Shown: positions 44,359 through 53,953, numbered from the stretch's first letter. The stretch is DNA of 64,000 nucleotides from an uncultured Mesonia sp. (GCA_947499595.1 CANMOY010000010.1:29435-93434), one strand, 5' to 3'. Numbers and translations are program-made. Notes: a model not told the origin generated them from the letters alone.

Positions 44359-47300
44359 TTACGGATGATTTTTACGCTCAACTAAGTAATACACCAAAGG
44401 CACTACCAGTAGCGTTAAAAAAGTAGAGGCTATGGTACCACCCATTAGTGAAATAGCCAGTCCTTGAAATATTGGATCAAACAAAATTACAAAGGCGCCA
44501 ATGACAACTGTTCCAGCTGTAAGCAGAATAGGGGTAGTACGTACTGCACCCGCTTCAATCACCGCCTCTTTAAAGGGCATTCCTTCGGCAAGTTGCAGGT
44601 TAATAAAATCAATGAGTAGTACTGAGTTACGCACCATAATACCTGCCAAGGCAATCATGCCAATAAATGAGGTAGCCGTAAAAAAGGCACCCATCATCCA
44701 ATGCCCTAGAATAATGCCTATTAAAGACAATGGGATGGCTACCATCATTACGATAGGGGCTTTAAAGTTTTGAAACCAACCTACAATAAGCATATATATT
44801 ATGATGATTACCCCTAAAAAGGCGATACCTAAATCTCTAAAAACTTCTAAAGTTACCTGCCATTCTCCATCCCATTTAACAGTATAATCGGTTTCATTTT
44901 CTGGGGAACCTAAGTACAGCTCATCTATTTGATAACCTACTGGCAAATCCAATTCTTTTAGTTTTTGGGTCATTCCTAAAATAGCATAAACCGGACTTTC
45001 GAGAACTCCCGCCATATCGGCGGTAACAAAAACCACTCGTTTTTGGTCTTTGCGGTAAATGCTTTGTGGTGCTTGGCGTTTTTCAATGCTTACTAATGAA
45101 TGCAAGGGAATCATTTGTCCGTTTGCATTTTTTATACTTAAATCGGTGATAGCGTCAATATGGTTCTTTTGAGCATTTGTTAAACTCAATACAAGGTTCA
45201 CCGCCTCTGCAGCTTCGGGTTGGTAAACTCTACCAATTGACCGCTCAGCCAAAGCCAATTGTGCAGTTTGTACAATTTTCTGTGTACTTATACCTTGAAG
45301 CATCGCTTTGTCTTGGTTAACTATTAGATTGTACTCTTCATAAAGGTCTTCACTCATCCAATCTACATCTACTACATCTGAAGTATTGCGTAAAAGCTGT
45401 TTTATATCTTTAGCCAATTGTAGTTGCTGATCATAGTCGGGACCATATATTTCGGCTACTATAGTCGATAACACCGGCGGACCCGGAGGTACTTCTACCA
45501 CTTTTATATTTGCACCAAATTTATCGCCTATTGCTTGAATGTGCGGTCTTAGCAATTTTGCAATAGCATGGCTCTGCTCAGACCTATCTTTCTTATCGCG
45601 TAAATTTACTTGAATATCGGCGGTATGGCTACCGGCACGTAAATCATAATGACGCACTAAACCATTAAAGGTTATAGGAGCTGCGGTACCCACATAGTTT
45701 TGATAACTTACTACTTCTGGACGAGTTTTTAAAAACTGTCCGATTTCTCGGGTCACTACTGCGGTACGTTCTAAACTTGTGCCTTCGGGCATATCGATAA
45801 TGAGCTGAAATTCATTCTTATTATCAAAAGGTAGCATTTTTACGGCAACACTCTCGGTAAAAAATAAACCCATACTTAAAAATAAAATACCGAAGGTGCC
45901 CAGTAAAAATCCCCAACGCCAGGCTTTGCGTTCTAATAGCGGACGCTCGAATTTATTGTAGAGATTATAAATTATACCTCTTCCTTCTTTTTGAGCTTTA
46001 GGCTTAGCCTCTTTTTTCTCTTTTTCACGCAAGAAAATAAAACCTAAATAAGGGGTAATGGTTAAAGCTACAAATAAAGATAGAATCATTGCAATAGAGG
46101 CACCAATAGGCATCGGACTCATATAGGGGCCCATCATACCACTCACAAAAGCCATAGGCAACACCGAAGCAATTACGGTAAAAGTTGCCAATATGGTAGG
46201 GTTTCCTACTTCGTTAATAGCATATAATGCAGCATCTTTAAATGCTAATTTTTTCATTTTAAAATGCCGGTGCATATTTTCGGCAATGATAATAGAATCA
46301 TCTACCACAATACCAGTAACAAAAACCAAAGCAAATAAGGTAATACGGTTTAAGGTGTAATCGAGCATGTAATAGCTTAGCAAGGTTAAGGCAAAGGTTA
46401 TGGGTACAGATAAAAATACCACTAAACCACCGCGCCAGCCCATAGCCATCATAACCACCAAAGTTACCGCTATAATGGCGCCAATAAGGTGCAATAATAG
46501 TTCACTTACCTTTTGCGAAGCGGTCTCACCATAATTACGCGTTACCTCTACGTGTACATCAGGAGTTAGGGTGGAAGCCCTTAGACTCTCTACTTTTTCT
46601 AAAATTTTATCGGCAAGTTGCATAGCGTCAGCACCTTTTCTTTTGGCTATAGATAAGGTTACTGCTGGATATTCACTTTGAAAATCTTGTTGCGCATCGT
46701 GTCCCTTACCAAAACCAAGCGAGACATAAGTGGTTGATCGCTCTGGGGTTTCTTCTATTTGTGCAATTTGTTTAAGATAAACAGGTTTACCGGCTTGTGT
46801 GCCTACGATTAATTGTTCAACTTCTTGTTGGCTTTTTAAGAATCTACCAGTTTTAACCTGGTACTCAGTATCGTTTTGATTAAATTTACCTACGTACTGT
46901 TTATGGTTGTTGGCACCGATTAATTCCACCACCTGTTGTAAATCAAGTTGACGCTCTCGTAGCTTGTTTTTGTCTATGCTGATGCGCATTTCTTTACTAC
47001 GGCCTCCAATGATTGAAGTCTGACTTACATCGGGTATTTTTTCAATGGCGTTTCGAGTTTCTTGTGCGATTTGTTTTAGCATATAATCATCTAGATGCTC
47101 GCTCCATAGGGTTAAACCTAGAACGGGTACATCGTCTATGGCTCTGGTTTTTACCAAAGGCATACTTACCCCGCTGGGCATCAAATCCATATGTTTTTGA
47201 ATCTCATTGTAAAGTTTAACATAGGATCGTTCGGTATCTTCGCCCACATAAAATTGGGCAATAAGCATCCCACCATCTTTCTGTGCTACGGCTTGCACAT

Positions 47301-47550
47301 GTTTTACTCCCGTAATATTGGTTAGTATCTTTTCTAGTGGTTCAATTACACGCGATTCTACCTCTTGAGGACTGGCTCCCGGATATCCGATAAAAATATC
47401 GGCCATCGGCACTTCAATTTGCGGTTCTTCTTCGCGCGGAATCAAAAACGAACTCCATACGCCTACCACCATAAAAACAATCATCAATAATATGGTGAGT
47501 TTTGACTGTATAAACGATTTGGCAATTTTGCCAGCAATACCTTCTTTCAT
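44359..47550 (-). CDS. RND efflux pump, inner-membrane permease
   Basis: A 1,063-aa AcrB-type transporter with 12 membrane helices and two large periplasmic loops. The N-terminal SKLTILLMIVFMVVGVWSS and IPREEEPQIEVPMADIFI open the protein, and TM4 has the proton-relay pair in GIVVDDSIIIAENMHRH. The Asp-Asp pair and the Glu-Asn suggest the hydrophobe/amphiphile (HAE) branch rather than heavy-metal CusA, whose TM4 differs; this is judged by eye. It forms a tripartite pump with the two upstream genes. Confidence 0.93.
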   Translation of the reverse strand: MKEGIAGKIAKSFIQSKLTILLMIVFMVVGVWSSFLIPREEEPQIEVPMADIFIGYPGASPQEVESRVIEPLEKILTNITGVKHVQAVAQKDGGMLIAQFYVGEDTERSYVKLYNEIQKHMDLMPSGVSMPLVKTRAIDDVPVLGLTLWSEHLDDYMLKQIAQETRNAIEKIPDVSQTSIIGGRSKEMRISIDKNKLRERQLDLQQVVELIGANNHKQYVGKFNQNDTEYQVKTGRFLKSQQEVEQLIVGTQAGKPVYLKQIAQIEETPERSTTYVSLGFGKGHDAQQDFQSEYPAVTLSIAKRKGADAMQLADKILEKVESLRASTLTPDVHVEVTRNYGETASQKVSELLLHLIGAIIAVTLVVMMAMGWRGGLVVFLSVPITFALTLLSYYMLDYTLNRITLFALVFVTGIVVDDSIIIAENMHRHFKMKKLAFKDAALYAINEVGNPTILATFTVIASVLPMAFVSGMMGPYMSPMPIGASIAMILSLFVALTITPYLGFIFLREKEKKEAKPKAQKEGRGIIYNLYNKFERPLLERKAWRWGFLLGTFGILFLSMGLFFTESVAVKMLPFDNKNEFQLIIDMPEGTSLERTAVVTREIGQFLKTRPEVVSYQNYVGTAAPITFNGLVRHYDLRAGSHTADIQVNLRDKKDRSEQSHAIAKLLRPHIQAIGDKFGANIKVVEVPPGPPVLSTIVAEIYGPDYDQQLQLAKDIKQLLRNTSDVVDVDWMSEDLYEEYNLIVNQDKAMLQGISTQKIVQTAQLALAERSIGRVYQPEAAEAVNLVLSLTNAQKNHIDAITDLSIKNANGQMIPLHSLVSIEKRQAPQSIYRKDQKRVVFVTADMAGVLESPVYAILGMTQKLKELDLPVGYQIDELYLGSPENETDYTVKWDGEWQVTLEVFRDLGIAFLGVIIIIYMLIVGWFQNFKAPIVMMVAIPLSLIGIILGHWMMGAFFTATSFIGMIALAGIMVRNSVLLIDFINLQLAEGMPFKEAVIEAGAVRTTPILLTAGTVVIGAFVILFDPIFQGLAISLMGGTIASTFLTLLVVPLVYYLVERKNHP

Positions 47551-47555
47551 CCGAT

Positions 47556-48680
47556 TTATTTTTTAACAATGGGGGTTCCGTTCTGCAACCTGCCTTGTGA
47601 ATTAATAATAATTTGTTCTTCAGGAGATAAACCGCTCAAAACTTCTACTTGGTCACCAAAATCTTGACCCAAGCGCAACCAACGTAATACGGCGGTGTTT
47701 TGAAGGCTAGGGGTGAACACTCCGGTTAATTGACCCTGTTTTACCAAAGCCTCTTTAGGAATTAGAAGCGGAGCGGCTTGCAATTCGTGGTCTTTTTTTA
47801 ATTCAATTGGGAGTTTTACCTGAGCATACATTCCAGCTTTTACGCTCGCTGGCGGATTAATTAAACGAACTTTTAATGTATACTGTCCGCCTGTAAAGCG
47901 TGCCGAATTACTTAACTCAAAGACTTCGGCTTTAAGTCGCTGGTCAATACTACTTAAATAAACCGCTACACTATCTTGCTGATTGATACGATTAATATCG
48001 GATTCGGGGATACGGGTTTCAACCAATAAACTTTGGTCACCTTCTAATTGCATCAATACCTGCCCTGGTTTGGCTAAATCGCCTACTTGAACATTTTTGC
48101 TAGTAATAGTACCGGTGAAAGGTGCTTTTATTTGTGTATATGCAAATTGCGACTCAATTTCATTTTGCATTTCTTGCGCGGCCTTTAAGCGAGCTTGCGC
48201 CATGCTATATTGGGTTTGCATATCATCTAGTTCTTTTTGGGTGGCACTATTTTGTTTAAAGAGTTGGGTATAGCGTTCGTAATCTTTTTGAGCATTTAGA
48301 AAAGCCGCTCTAGCCTCTGTCTGCTTGGCTTTTACCTGTGCCAATTGAGCCGAAAGCTCTGTATTGCTAATGTTAATCAAGCTCTGACCCTTTTTTACTT
48401 TATCGCCTAGTTTAGCATACACAGCTTTCACATAACCCATATGCCGAGTGCTTATCTGCGCTGCATTATCGGCTGCGACCGTACCGCTTACCATAATATA
48501 AGGTTGATTTTCTTGTGCTTTTTTAAGCGTGAAAAGGTTTACCGCAACCGGATTGGCTTGTTGAGTTTTTGCAGCCGACTGTTCTTTATTGCATGAGATA
48601 AACAATAAGGCTATGACTAGGCCAACAGGGAATAATATATTTTTCATTTGTAAAGGTTTATAGAATCGTGTTTTCATCAT
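47556..48680 (-). CDS. RND efflux membrane-fusion (adaptor) protein
   Basis: A 374-aa periplasmic adaptor with a lipoprotein signal ending LLFISC. The ATG at 48680 overlaps the stop of the TolC gene by one base (TAATG); a second ATG at 48647 gives a more typical short signal peptide, so either may be used. The lipoyl-like halves are VSGTVAADNAAQISTRHMGYV and the segment IKAPFTGTITSKNVQVGDLAK, flanking a coiled coil (about residues 110-170) that docks on TolC. Confidence 0.92.
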   Translation of the reverse strand: MMKTRFYKPLQMKNILFPVGLVIALLFISCNKEQSAAKTQQANPVAVNLFTLKKAQENQPYIMVSGTVAADNAAQISTRHMGYVKAVYAKLGDKVKKGQSLINISNTELSAQLAQVKAKQTEARAAFLNAQKDYERYTQLFKQNSATQKELDDMQTQYSMAQARLKAAQEMQNEIESQFAYTQIKAPFTGTITSKNVQVGDLAKPGQVLMQLEGDQSLLVETRIPESDINRINQQDSVAVYLSSIDQRLKAEVFELSNSARFTGGQYTLKVRLINPPASVKAGMYAQVKLPIELKKDHELQAAPLLIPKEALVKQGQLTGVFTPSLQNTAVLRWLRLGQDFGDQVEVLSGLSPEEQIIINSQGRLQNGTPIVKK

Positions 48681-49981
48681 TAATTGGTTAAAAAGTTGAC
48701 ATAATATAAGGCTTGGTTGTAGCCATAAATGCTTTTGTAATACTGTAAGCGTTTTTGTGCATAGACCGCTTCTGCTTGTAAAAGTTCGGTGGTTTTTTCG
48801 AGTCCGGCTTTAAAGCGGTTAGCTCTTATGCGAAGCGCTTCTTTTGCTTGCTCTACTGCCAATTCGGCTTTTGCTACTTCACGCTCTGCATCTTGTAACT
48901 GGCGTTTTGCTTGCTCAAGCTCTGCTAAACTCTCTTGTTCATAATCTTTGGTTTCAAGAACGGCTTTTTCCCATTCATTTTTAGCGCGTTTGTTTTTAGC
49001 AAATCGCTGGCCGCCCTCAAAGAGTGTCCAGCTTATTTGAGCACCTATCCAATAGCCTTCGGCTTGTGTTCCAAATAGTGCATCATCGTGCCATTGGTAG
49101 CTCCCAAAGGCTGCAAGTTGGGGTAAAAATTGCATGCGCGCTGCCCGTAATAAATTCTTTTGAGCCTCGGTAGCCTGTTTCTTCGCCATTATATCATTAC
49201 GCTGTTGTAAATTATAATTTGTATTTAAAGCAACCATTTGTAGTTGCAGGCTATCTGCTGGTTGGTAGGCAGTGGCCAAATTATTGCCCATCAATAAATT
49301 CAGATGATCAGAGGCATTTTGAATAGCACTTTTAGCATAGTTCAACTTGGTTTGAATATCACTCACCCGCATTTGTACCAAAAGTACATCGGCATCTTGT
49401 AAGTAACCGGCGGCTCGATTGTCTTGAGCCATTTTGAAGTGTGCTTGTGCGGCGACTAAAATTTTTTGCAATACCGCATAGTTTTTGTGTGCTAACTGCA
49501 ATTGCATATAAGCCATTTTGGCCTGATATATCATAAAAGTTTGTGTGTGCTGTTCTTGGTATTGAGCTGCTTGCCAGGCTTTTTTGGCTGCTTTTCGCTC
49601 ATAAATACCGTCTAAATGAAGTAAAGGCATTTGTATGCTGGCCTTGGTTTGAAAATTCTCTATGGCTTCTGGATTATTCAAGCGCATAGGGTCAAAATCA
49701 ATTGGTGTTAAGATTTCTTGATTGAGTTTAGACCCAAAGGCCATCAAGGGGTTGGTAGTGGTGGTGGCCTGATGAGAAATTCCTAGTTCGGGTAAGAATA
49801 CCGCGGCACTTTGTTGATAGTCGGCTTGCGCCATGCGCGTATTGTACCCCGCAATTTTAATTTTAGCATTTTTTTTCTGCACCTGTGCTAATACTTCCTG
49901 TTGAGTAAGCAGGTTGTATTCCTGTGCTTGACTTAAAAATCCGCTTAAAGCGAAAATATACAGTAAAAACTTGACCTTCAT
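48680..49981 (-). CDS. TolC-family outer-membrane efflux protein
   Basis: A 433-aa protein with a signal peptide (KVKFLLYIFALSGFLSQAQ) and two outer-membrane-efflux-protein repeats rich in Ala, Gln and coiled-coil heptads; FLPELGISHQATTTTNPL and FLPQLAAFGSYQWHD mark equivalent positions of the two halves. First gene of the efflux operon; exports through the outer membrane. Confidence 0.9.
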   Translation of the reverse strand: MKVKFLLYIFALSGFLSQAQEYNLLTQQEVLAQVQKKNAKIKIAGYNTRMAQADYQQSAAVFLPELGISHQATTTTNPLMAFGSKLNQEILTPIDFDPMRLNNPEAIENFQTKASIQMPLLHLDGIYERKAAKKAWQAAQYQEQHTQTFMIYQAKMAYMQLQLAHKNYAVLQKILVAAQAHFKMAQDNRAAGYLQDADVLLVQMRVSDIQTKLNYAKSAIQNASDHLNLLMGNNLATAYQPADSLQLQMVALNTNYNLQQRNDIMAKKQATEAQKNLLRAARMQFLPQLAAFGSYQWHDDALFGTQAEGYWIGAQISWTLFEGGQRFAKNKRAKNEWEKAVLETKDYEQESLAELEQAKRQLQDAEREVAKAELAVEQAKEALRIRANRFKAGLEKTTELLQAEAVYAQKRLQYYKSIYGYNQALYYVNFLTN

Positions 49982-49997
49982 TGTTTCTAATTTTAAA

Positions 49998-50005
49998 CAA
50001 AGGTA
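49998..50005 (-). promoter_or_regulatory. Promoter -7 element TACCTTTG of the efflux operon
   Basis: Exact TAnnTTTG match on the minus strand, 17 bp before the tolC-type start. No TTG -33 element is present, which fits a promoter needing an activator. Confidence 0.55.
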
Positions 50006-50027
50006 TTTGTATATTGATCTACTTTTC

Positions 50028-50041
50028 GTAACCTAAGTTAC
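50028..50041. promoter_or_regulatory. Palindrome GTAAC-N4-GTTAC, candidate Crp/Fnr operator
   Basis: Perfect inverted repeat with a 4-bp spacer, the geometry of Fnr-type sites. Its centre is about 41 bp upstream of the transcription start inferred from the -7 element at 49998-50005, the classic class II activator position. A Crp/Fnr gene lies 640 bp to the right. Confidence 0.55.
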
Positions 50042-50182
50042 CTAAACCTTAATTAAATTATAAAAGGAGGCCTATAACGTTAAAGCGAATTAAATTCACA
50101 TGATTTTAATACAAGACAGAAATTATTTTAATAGCTTTGGGTAAACATAAAAACAAAGTTGAATTTTAAATTTTAAAATATT

Positions 50183-50599
50183 ATGAAAAAGATAATTTTA
50201 GGTGGAGCAATGGCACTTTTTAGTTTTAGCTTTATGCAAGCTCAAAGCGTAAACGACTTACCACAACCAGCAAAAGATGTTATTCAGAAGCATTATAAGG
50301 CTTGGAAGGTAGATAAAGTAAATATAGATAAAGATGACCGTCAAGAAGCTTTTCAAGTGAAGTTTGCAAACGGTGCTAAAATGGATTTTAATATTGAAGG
50401 TTACCTTACCGAAATAAAAGGTGATACCGAAATTCCTGCGGCTTTAATTCCTGAAAAAGTAAGTTACTTTGTGCAAAATAAATATCCTGAACAAAAGATT
50501 ACCGAATGGGAATATGAAGACGGTAAACACGAAATTGGTTTAGACAACGGTACCGAATTGGAATTTGACGGAAACGGAAAATTTTTAAAAGTTGACTAA
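50183..50599 (+). CDS. Secreted PepSY-like protein
   Basis: A 138-aa protein with signal peptide (KKIILGGAMALFSFSFMQAQS) and two similar PepSY-like repeats: LPQPAKDVIQKHYKAWKVDK ... FNIEGYLTEIKGD and the second from IPEKVSYFVQNKYPEQKITE. Each repeat has a helix followed by a strand pair with a conserved Gly-Tyr/Gly-Asn. PepSY-like proteins of this type are common in Bacteroidota and of unknown role in the envelope. A -7 element TAGCTTTG lies at 50132-50139. Confidence 0.8.
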   Translation: MKKIILGGAMALFSFSFMQAQSVNDLPQPAKDVIQKHYKAWKVDKVNIDKDDRQEAFQVKFANGAKMDFNIEGYLTEIKGDTEIPAALIPEKVSYFVQNKYPEQKITEWEYEDGKHEIGLDNGTELEFDGNGKFLKVD

Positions 50600-50617
50600 T
50601 AACAATTGATTAAATTG

Positions 50618-50648
50618 AAAAACCCGAACTTTATGTTTGGGTTTTTTT
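50618..50648. terminator. Terminator after the PepSY-like gene
   Basis: AAAAACCCGAAC pairs with GTTTGGGTTTTT (one G-T pair), loop of five, T run. The mirrored A run serves the convergent regulator gene as well. Confidence 0.8.
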
Positions 50649-50676
50649 ATGTTTGATTATAACTAACAAACTACGT

Positions 50677-51309
50677 TTAGACTTTTAGTAGTTCTAGACT
50701 ATTGCGATTAATCTTGAGGTAACCTTGATATTCTAGTTTTTTTAATAGGCGAGAAATAACCACGCGCGAAGAGTTTAAATCTGATGCTATTTCTTGGTGA
50801 GTCATTTCTAGATGAACCGAACGGTTGATTTTCTTTTTGCTTTCTAAATAACGTAGAAGGCGCTCGTCTAACTTGGTAAAAGCAATATTGTCTATAGCCG
50901 AAAGTACTTCCATCAAGCGGTTGTGGTAGCTTTCAAAAACATAATTGCGCCAAGATTTATACTTAGAAGACCATTCTTCCATTTTAAAAACGGGAACCAT
51001 GAGTAAAGTAGAGTTTAATTCAGCTACAGCTTTAATTTCACTTTGTTTGTGCCCCACACAACAACTAAGGGTCATGGCGCAGGTTTCGCCGCGCTCTAAA
51101 AAATAGAGCAATAACTCATATCCGTCTTCATCTACACGCGAAATTTTAATCGCACCATCTAGTAATAAAGGCATAGAGCGTATATACTCGCCTACTTGTA
51201 TCAGCTCTTCACCGGCTTTTACCTCTTTAATCACACCAACGTCTTCAATTTCGGCGATTAATTCAGGTTGAAAAAGCGATTGGTAAGCTCCGTCTAAGGT
51301 GTTGGGCAT
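50677..51309 (-). CDS. Crp/Fnr family transcription regulator
   Basis: A 210-aa regulator. The N-terminal cyclic-nucleotide-binding-like domain carries three cysteines in ETCAMTLSCCVG (77, 83, 84), and the C-terminal winged helix contains the recognition region MTHQEIASDLNSSRVVISRLLKKLE. The Cys cluster may sense oxidant, a metal or nitric oxide, which is inference. It is monocistronic, next to the PepSY gene and the efflux operon whose promoter has a matching palindrome. The signal is not known. Confidence 0.88.
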   Translation of the reverse strand: MPNTLDGAYQSLFQPELIAEIEDVGVIKEVKAGEELIQVGEYIRSMPLLLDGAIKISRVDEDGYELLLYFLERGETCAMTLSCCVGHKQSEIKAVAELNSTLLMVPVFKMEEWSSKYKSWRNYVFESYHNRLMEVLSAIDNIAFTKLDERLLRYLESKKKINRSVHLEMTHQEIASDLNSSRVVISRLLKKLEYQGYLKINRNSLELLKV

Positions 51310-51349
51310 AATTAGGTCTGTTTAGCATTAGTGTTTTACTAAGGTACAC

Positions 51350-52579
51350 TTATTTTGCACTTTTTAAAAAACTTACGGCGGCTTTTTCTTTCCACTCAAA
51401 ACCAATCAGTAAAACATAGCTCAGTAAAAAACAAAGAAAAATACAAATGGCCATAGGCAATAAATACTGCCCAGAAAATGAGCTGATTACAAAGGAGGAG
51501 ACCGCTCCTAAAATCATTTTAAAACTGCCTACCAACGCCGAAGCTCGTCCGGCTTTTCGTGTAAACGGATAAAGCGATAGAGCAGTGGTATTGGGATTTT
51601 GAAAGCCCAATAAAAATAATATTACAAACAAGCAGCCTAATATACTGATGTAATGATCTACATACAACGAGAAAACAACCAGTAAAATACTAAATACCAG
51701 CAGAATAAAACCAACAAATTTAGTGGTTTGGTAGGTGCTAAATCGTTTGAGTACCACCCGGTTCAACTGACTTCCCGCAATAAGTCCTGCGGCGTTTAAA
51801 CCGAATAACCAACCGAATTGCAATTCGGTAAAATGAAATTTATCGGTAAATAAAACCGGCGCATTGGCGATATAAGCAAATAGCGCTCCTATGCATAAAC
51901 TACCGGCAAGCGAGTAGGTGAGGAAAATTTTGTTCTTAAAAATACCCACATACTTTTTGGTTACTTCAATCGGATTCAGGTTTACGCTATAATCGGCAGG
52001 AAAATTATCGGGTAGAAACCTAAACACACTTACAAACATCAAGCTGGCGACAATAACCAAAGCCAAAAAGATGTAGGGCCAATGCAGGTGGTGAATGATA
52101 AAGCCGCCTAGAGTAGGAGCCACAATGGGCGCACCTCCCATAATGAGCATTAAAAATGAAATGGCCCGGGCTACTTCTTCGGGTTTAAAAACGTCGCGCA
52201 CCACAGCTTTTGAAGCGACCATACCTGCCGAAGCACCTATGGCTTGTAAAAAACGTGCAGCCATGAGCCACCAAATATTGGGAGAGAAAAAGCAAATTAA
52301 AGCGGCAAAGATATACAACACTAAGCCGAATAACAGTGGAGTTTTACGACCAAACTTATCCATCACCGGACCGTACATTAATTGCCCCAGAGCAATTCCG
52401 ATAAAATAAGTGGTAAGCGAATAACCTACTTGTGATTTGGGTATACTAAAATCCTGTGCTATTTGTTCAAAAGCTGGCAAATACATATCAATAGAAAGCG
52501 GACCTAGAGCAATTAAGGTTCCTAGCACCCAGAGAATAATCTGTTGCTTTTTCTTATGTGTTAAAGTCGTGGAAGGCAT
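51350..52579 (-). CDS. Bcr/CflA-type MFS drug transporter
   Basis: A 409-aa 12-helix transporter. The DHA1 motif A appears as GPVMDKFGRKTPL, and the start LGPLSIDMYLPAFEQIAQDF is the Bcr/CflA hallmark; motif C-like GASAGMVASKAVVRDVF follows. It exports drugs or small metabolites in exchange for protons. The ATG at 52579 is preferred over one at 52594, because a TAnnTTTG-like element (one mismatch) lies at 52584-52591. Starts 41 bp from the Crp/Fnr gene. Confidence 0.9.
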   Translation of the reverse strand: MPSTTLTHKKKQQIILWVLGTLIALGPLSIDMYLPAFEQIAQDFSIPKSQVGYSLTTYFIGIALGQLMYGPVMDKFGRKTPLLFGLVLYIFAALICFFSPNIWWLMAARFLQAIGASAGMVASKAVVRDVFKPEEVARAISFLMLIMGGAPIVAPTLGGFIIHHLHWPYIFLALVIVASLMFVSVFRFLPDNFPADYSVNLNPIEVTKKYVGIFKNKIFLTYSLAGSLCIGALFAYIANAPVLFTDKFHFTELQFGWLFGLNAAGLIAGSQLNRVVLKRFSTYQTTKFVGFILLVFSILLVVFSLYVDHYISILGCLFVILFLLGFQNPNTTALSLYPFTRKAGRASALVGSFKMILGAVSSFVISSFSGQYLLPMAICIFLCFLLSYVLLIGFEWKEKAAVSFLKSAK

Positions 52580-52773
52580 TTTGCAAAGGTGCAAGTAAAT
52601 TGGATAATAGCGAACGGTTATAGGTTAGTTTAACAAAAGATTAATCGGAGTCTAAATGCGACTAAAAGCTTAGCGTCTTGGTAATGAAAAGTTTAGTATA
52701 CTACCCAATACGAGGCTAATTATCTGGTGCAGATTAAGCCTTTTAATATTTGGTAAATTGTCAAAAACTTAAG

Positions 52774-52781
52774 TATATTTG
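52774..52781 (+). promoter_or_regulatory. Promoter -7 element TATATTTG of tRNA-Pro
   Basis: Exact match 12 bp before the mature tRNA; a TTG at 52750-52752 gives a 21-bp spacer, two longer than ideal. Confidence 0.6.
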
Positions 52782-52793
52782 CGCTGCAACATT

Positions 52794-52868
52794 CGGGATG
52801 TAGCTTAGTCCGGTTAAAGTGCGCGTCTGGGGGGCGCGAGATCGGAGGTTCGAATCCTCTCATCCCGA
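52794..52868 (+). tRNA. tRNA-Pro (anticodon GGG), island attachment site
   Basis: A 75-nt cloverleaf with perfect acceptor CGGGATG / CATCCCG, an anticodon loop CTGGGGG giving GGG, and T-arm GGAGGTTCGAATCCTCT. The base after the acceptor is A, then CTA, so CCA is not encoded; the second copy of the 3' end at 63738 continues with CCA. Reads CCC/CCT. Its 3' end is the attL site. Confidence 0.97.
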
Positions 52869-52869
52869 C
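52848..52869 (+). repeat. attL: 22-bp copy of the tRNA-Pro 3' end
   Basis: This stretch, from the T-loop GTTCGAATCC to the acceptor end CATCCCGAC, recurs perfectly at 63738-63759. It marks the left boundary of the integrated element and keeps the tRNA intact. Confidence 0.93.
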
Positions 52870-52872
52870 TAT

Positions 52873-52917
52873 AAAAAACCTTAAACGCCTGAATATCAAG
52901 TGTTTAAGGTTTTTTTA
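52873..52917. terminator. Bidirectional terminator at the left end of the island
   Basis: Stem AAAACCTTAAAC / GTTTAAGGTTTT with A and T runs. It ends the tRNA-Pro transcript and the leftward defence operon of the island. Confidence 0.8.
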
Positions 52918-52924
52918 TTATAAT

Positions 52925-52949
52925 AAATGTATCAAAAATGTATCATTAG
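52925..52949 (+). repeat. Left arm-type repeat (25 bp) of the island
   Basis: Contains two direct copies of ATGTATCA 11 bp apart (52927 and 52938). An identical 25-bp sequence in the same orientation stands at 63600-63624. An inverted copy TGATACAT is at 52984-52991. The arrangement resembles integrase arm-binding sites. Confidence 0.8.
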
Positions 52950-53014
52950 AGGCTAGAAAAGGGGTCTTTTTTTTTTCTTTATCTGATACATAAATCATTT
53001 TAAGCTTATAATTT

Positions 53015-53953
53015 TTACTCTTCAAAATAATCCAAGTCTATTTTTTTAATTTCAATTGTACTCTGATTTTGTACACCTAAATTATATTCAATAGCTAAAT
53101 TTGCTAATTCCTGTCCATCGATTAATATAATTTTTTGTTGCTTACTATCTAAAGCGGTAGCGATAGCACTTTTAGAGAACCGTGAAGTAGTAAGAAAAAC
53201 CCCTTTATTTACGCCCTGAACCGCAAGTGAACCGATAAAATTACGAATATCGCCAGAACCAACTGAACTGTTTGTGAACCGTTTTGCTTGTATATAAACA
53301 TTTTCTAGCCCTAATCTATCTTGTGAGATAATACCGTCTATACCATCATCGCCAGTTTGTTTTGTTACCGTTCCAGCATCTTCTCTAAAGTTGCCATACC
53401 CCATTTTTTTAAGCAATTCTATTACAAAGTTTTCGAAGTATACAAATGAGTTGTCTTTTAGCTTATCTAAAACATCACTAGCCAATTGTTTTCTTAAACT
53501 CTCAACCGTTGTGGCTAAAATCTCTTCCGGAGTATCGGTTTCATTATCAGTTGATATATTTTTCTCTTCAATAGGATCATTTTCTTGATTAAAAGTTTTG
53601 GTCCACTCCTTGTAATCGGGCATTTTTTTGAGTTGCTTTATGCGTAATTCTTTAGGGTTACTTGCCAAATATTCTTTCCCGAAATTTGTTATTTGGTAAA
53701 CTCCTCTTGCCGGATACTCAATTAAGCCAGCTTTTTTTAGATAACTACGTGTCCAACCTACACGGTTTCGAAATAACCCCATTTGCCCACTTGGAACTTT
53801 TATTTTTAGCTCTTGCGGTGTAAGTTTATAGTATTTAGCAAGCGCATCTATAACCTCGTTTAAAGTTTTAGGTTTACCATCTTCCAACAATTTTAATAGC
53901 GGAAGCATAATGCTTTGAAAATCGGGAATGTTGTTTTTATCTGGCCCTTTCAT
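53015..53953 (-). CDS. Mrr-type restriction endonuclease
   Basis: A 312-aa nuclease. Residues 1-100 form an Mrr N-terminal winged-helix domain (LPLLKLLEDGKPKTLNEVI). The C-terminal PD-(D/E)xK domain shows FENFVIELLKKMGYGNF, then GDDGIDGII with Asp206, and QAK at 222-224. Such enzymes commonly restrict methylated DNA (type IV) or act as accessory nucleases. It begins 2 bp after AbiH, so both share a transcript, and is the last gene of the island. Confidence 0.88.
   Translation of the reverse strand: MKGPDKNNIPDFQSIMLPLLKLLEDGKPKTLNEVIDALAKYYKLTPQELKIKVPSGQMGLFRNRVGWTRSYLKKAGLIEYPARGVYQITNFGKEYLASNPKELRIKQLKKMPDYKEWTKTFNQENDPIEEKNISTDNETDTPEEILATTVESLRKQLASDVLDKLKDNSFVYFENFVIELLKKMGYGNFREDAGTVTKQTGDDGIDGIISQDRLGLENVYIQAKRFTNSSVGSGDIRNFIGSLAVQGVNKGVFLTTSRFSKSAIATALDSKQQKIILIDGQELANLAIEYNLGVQNQSTIEIKKIDLDYFEE

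Noticed and set aside
51336..51349. Weak TACTAAGGTA palindrome upstream of the Crp/Fnr gene as a second operator
   Set aside because: The half-sites do not match GTAAC/GTTAC well enough to claim autoregulation.
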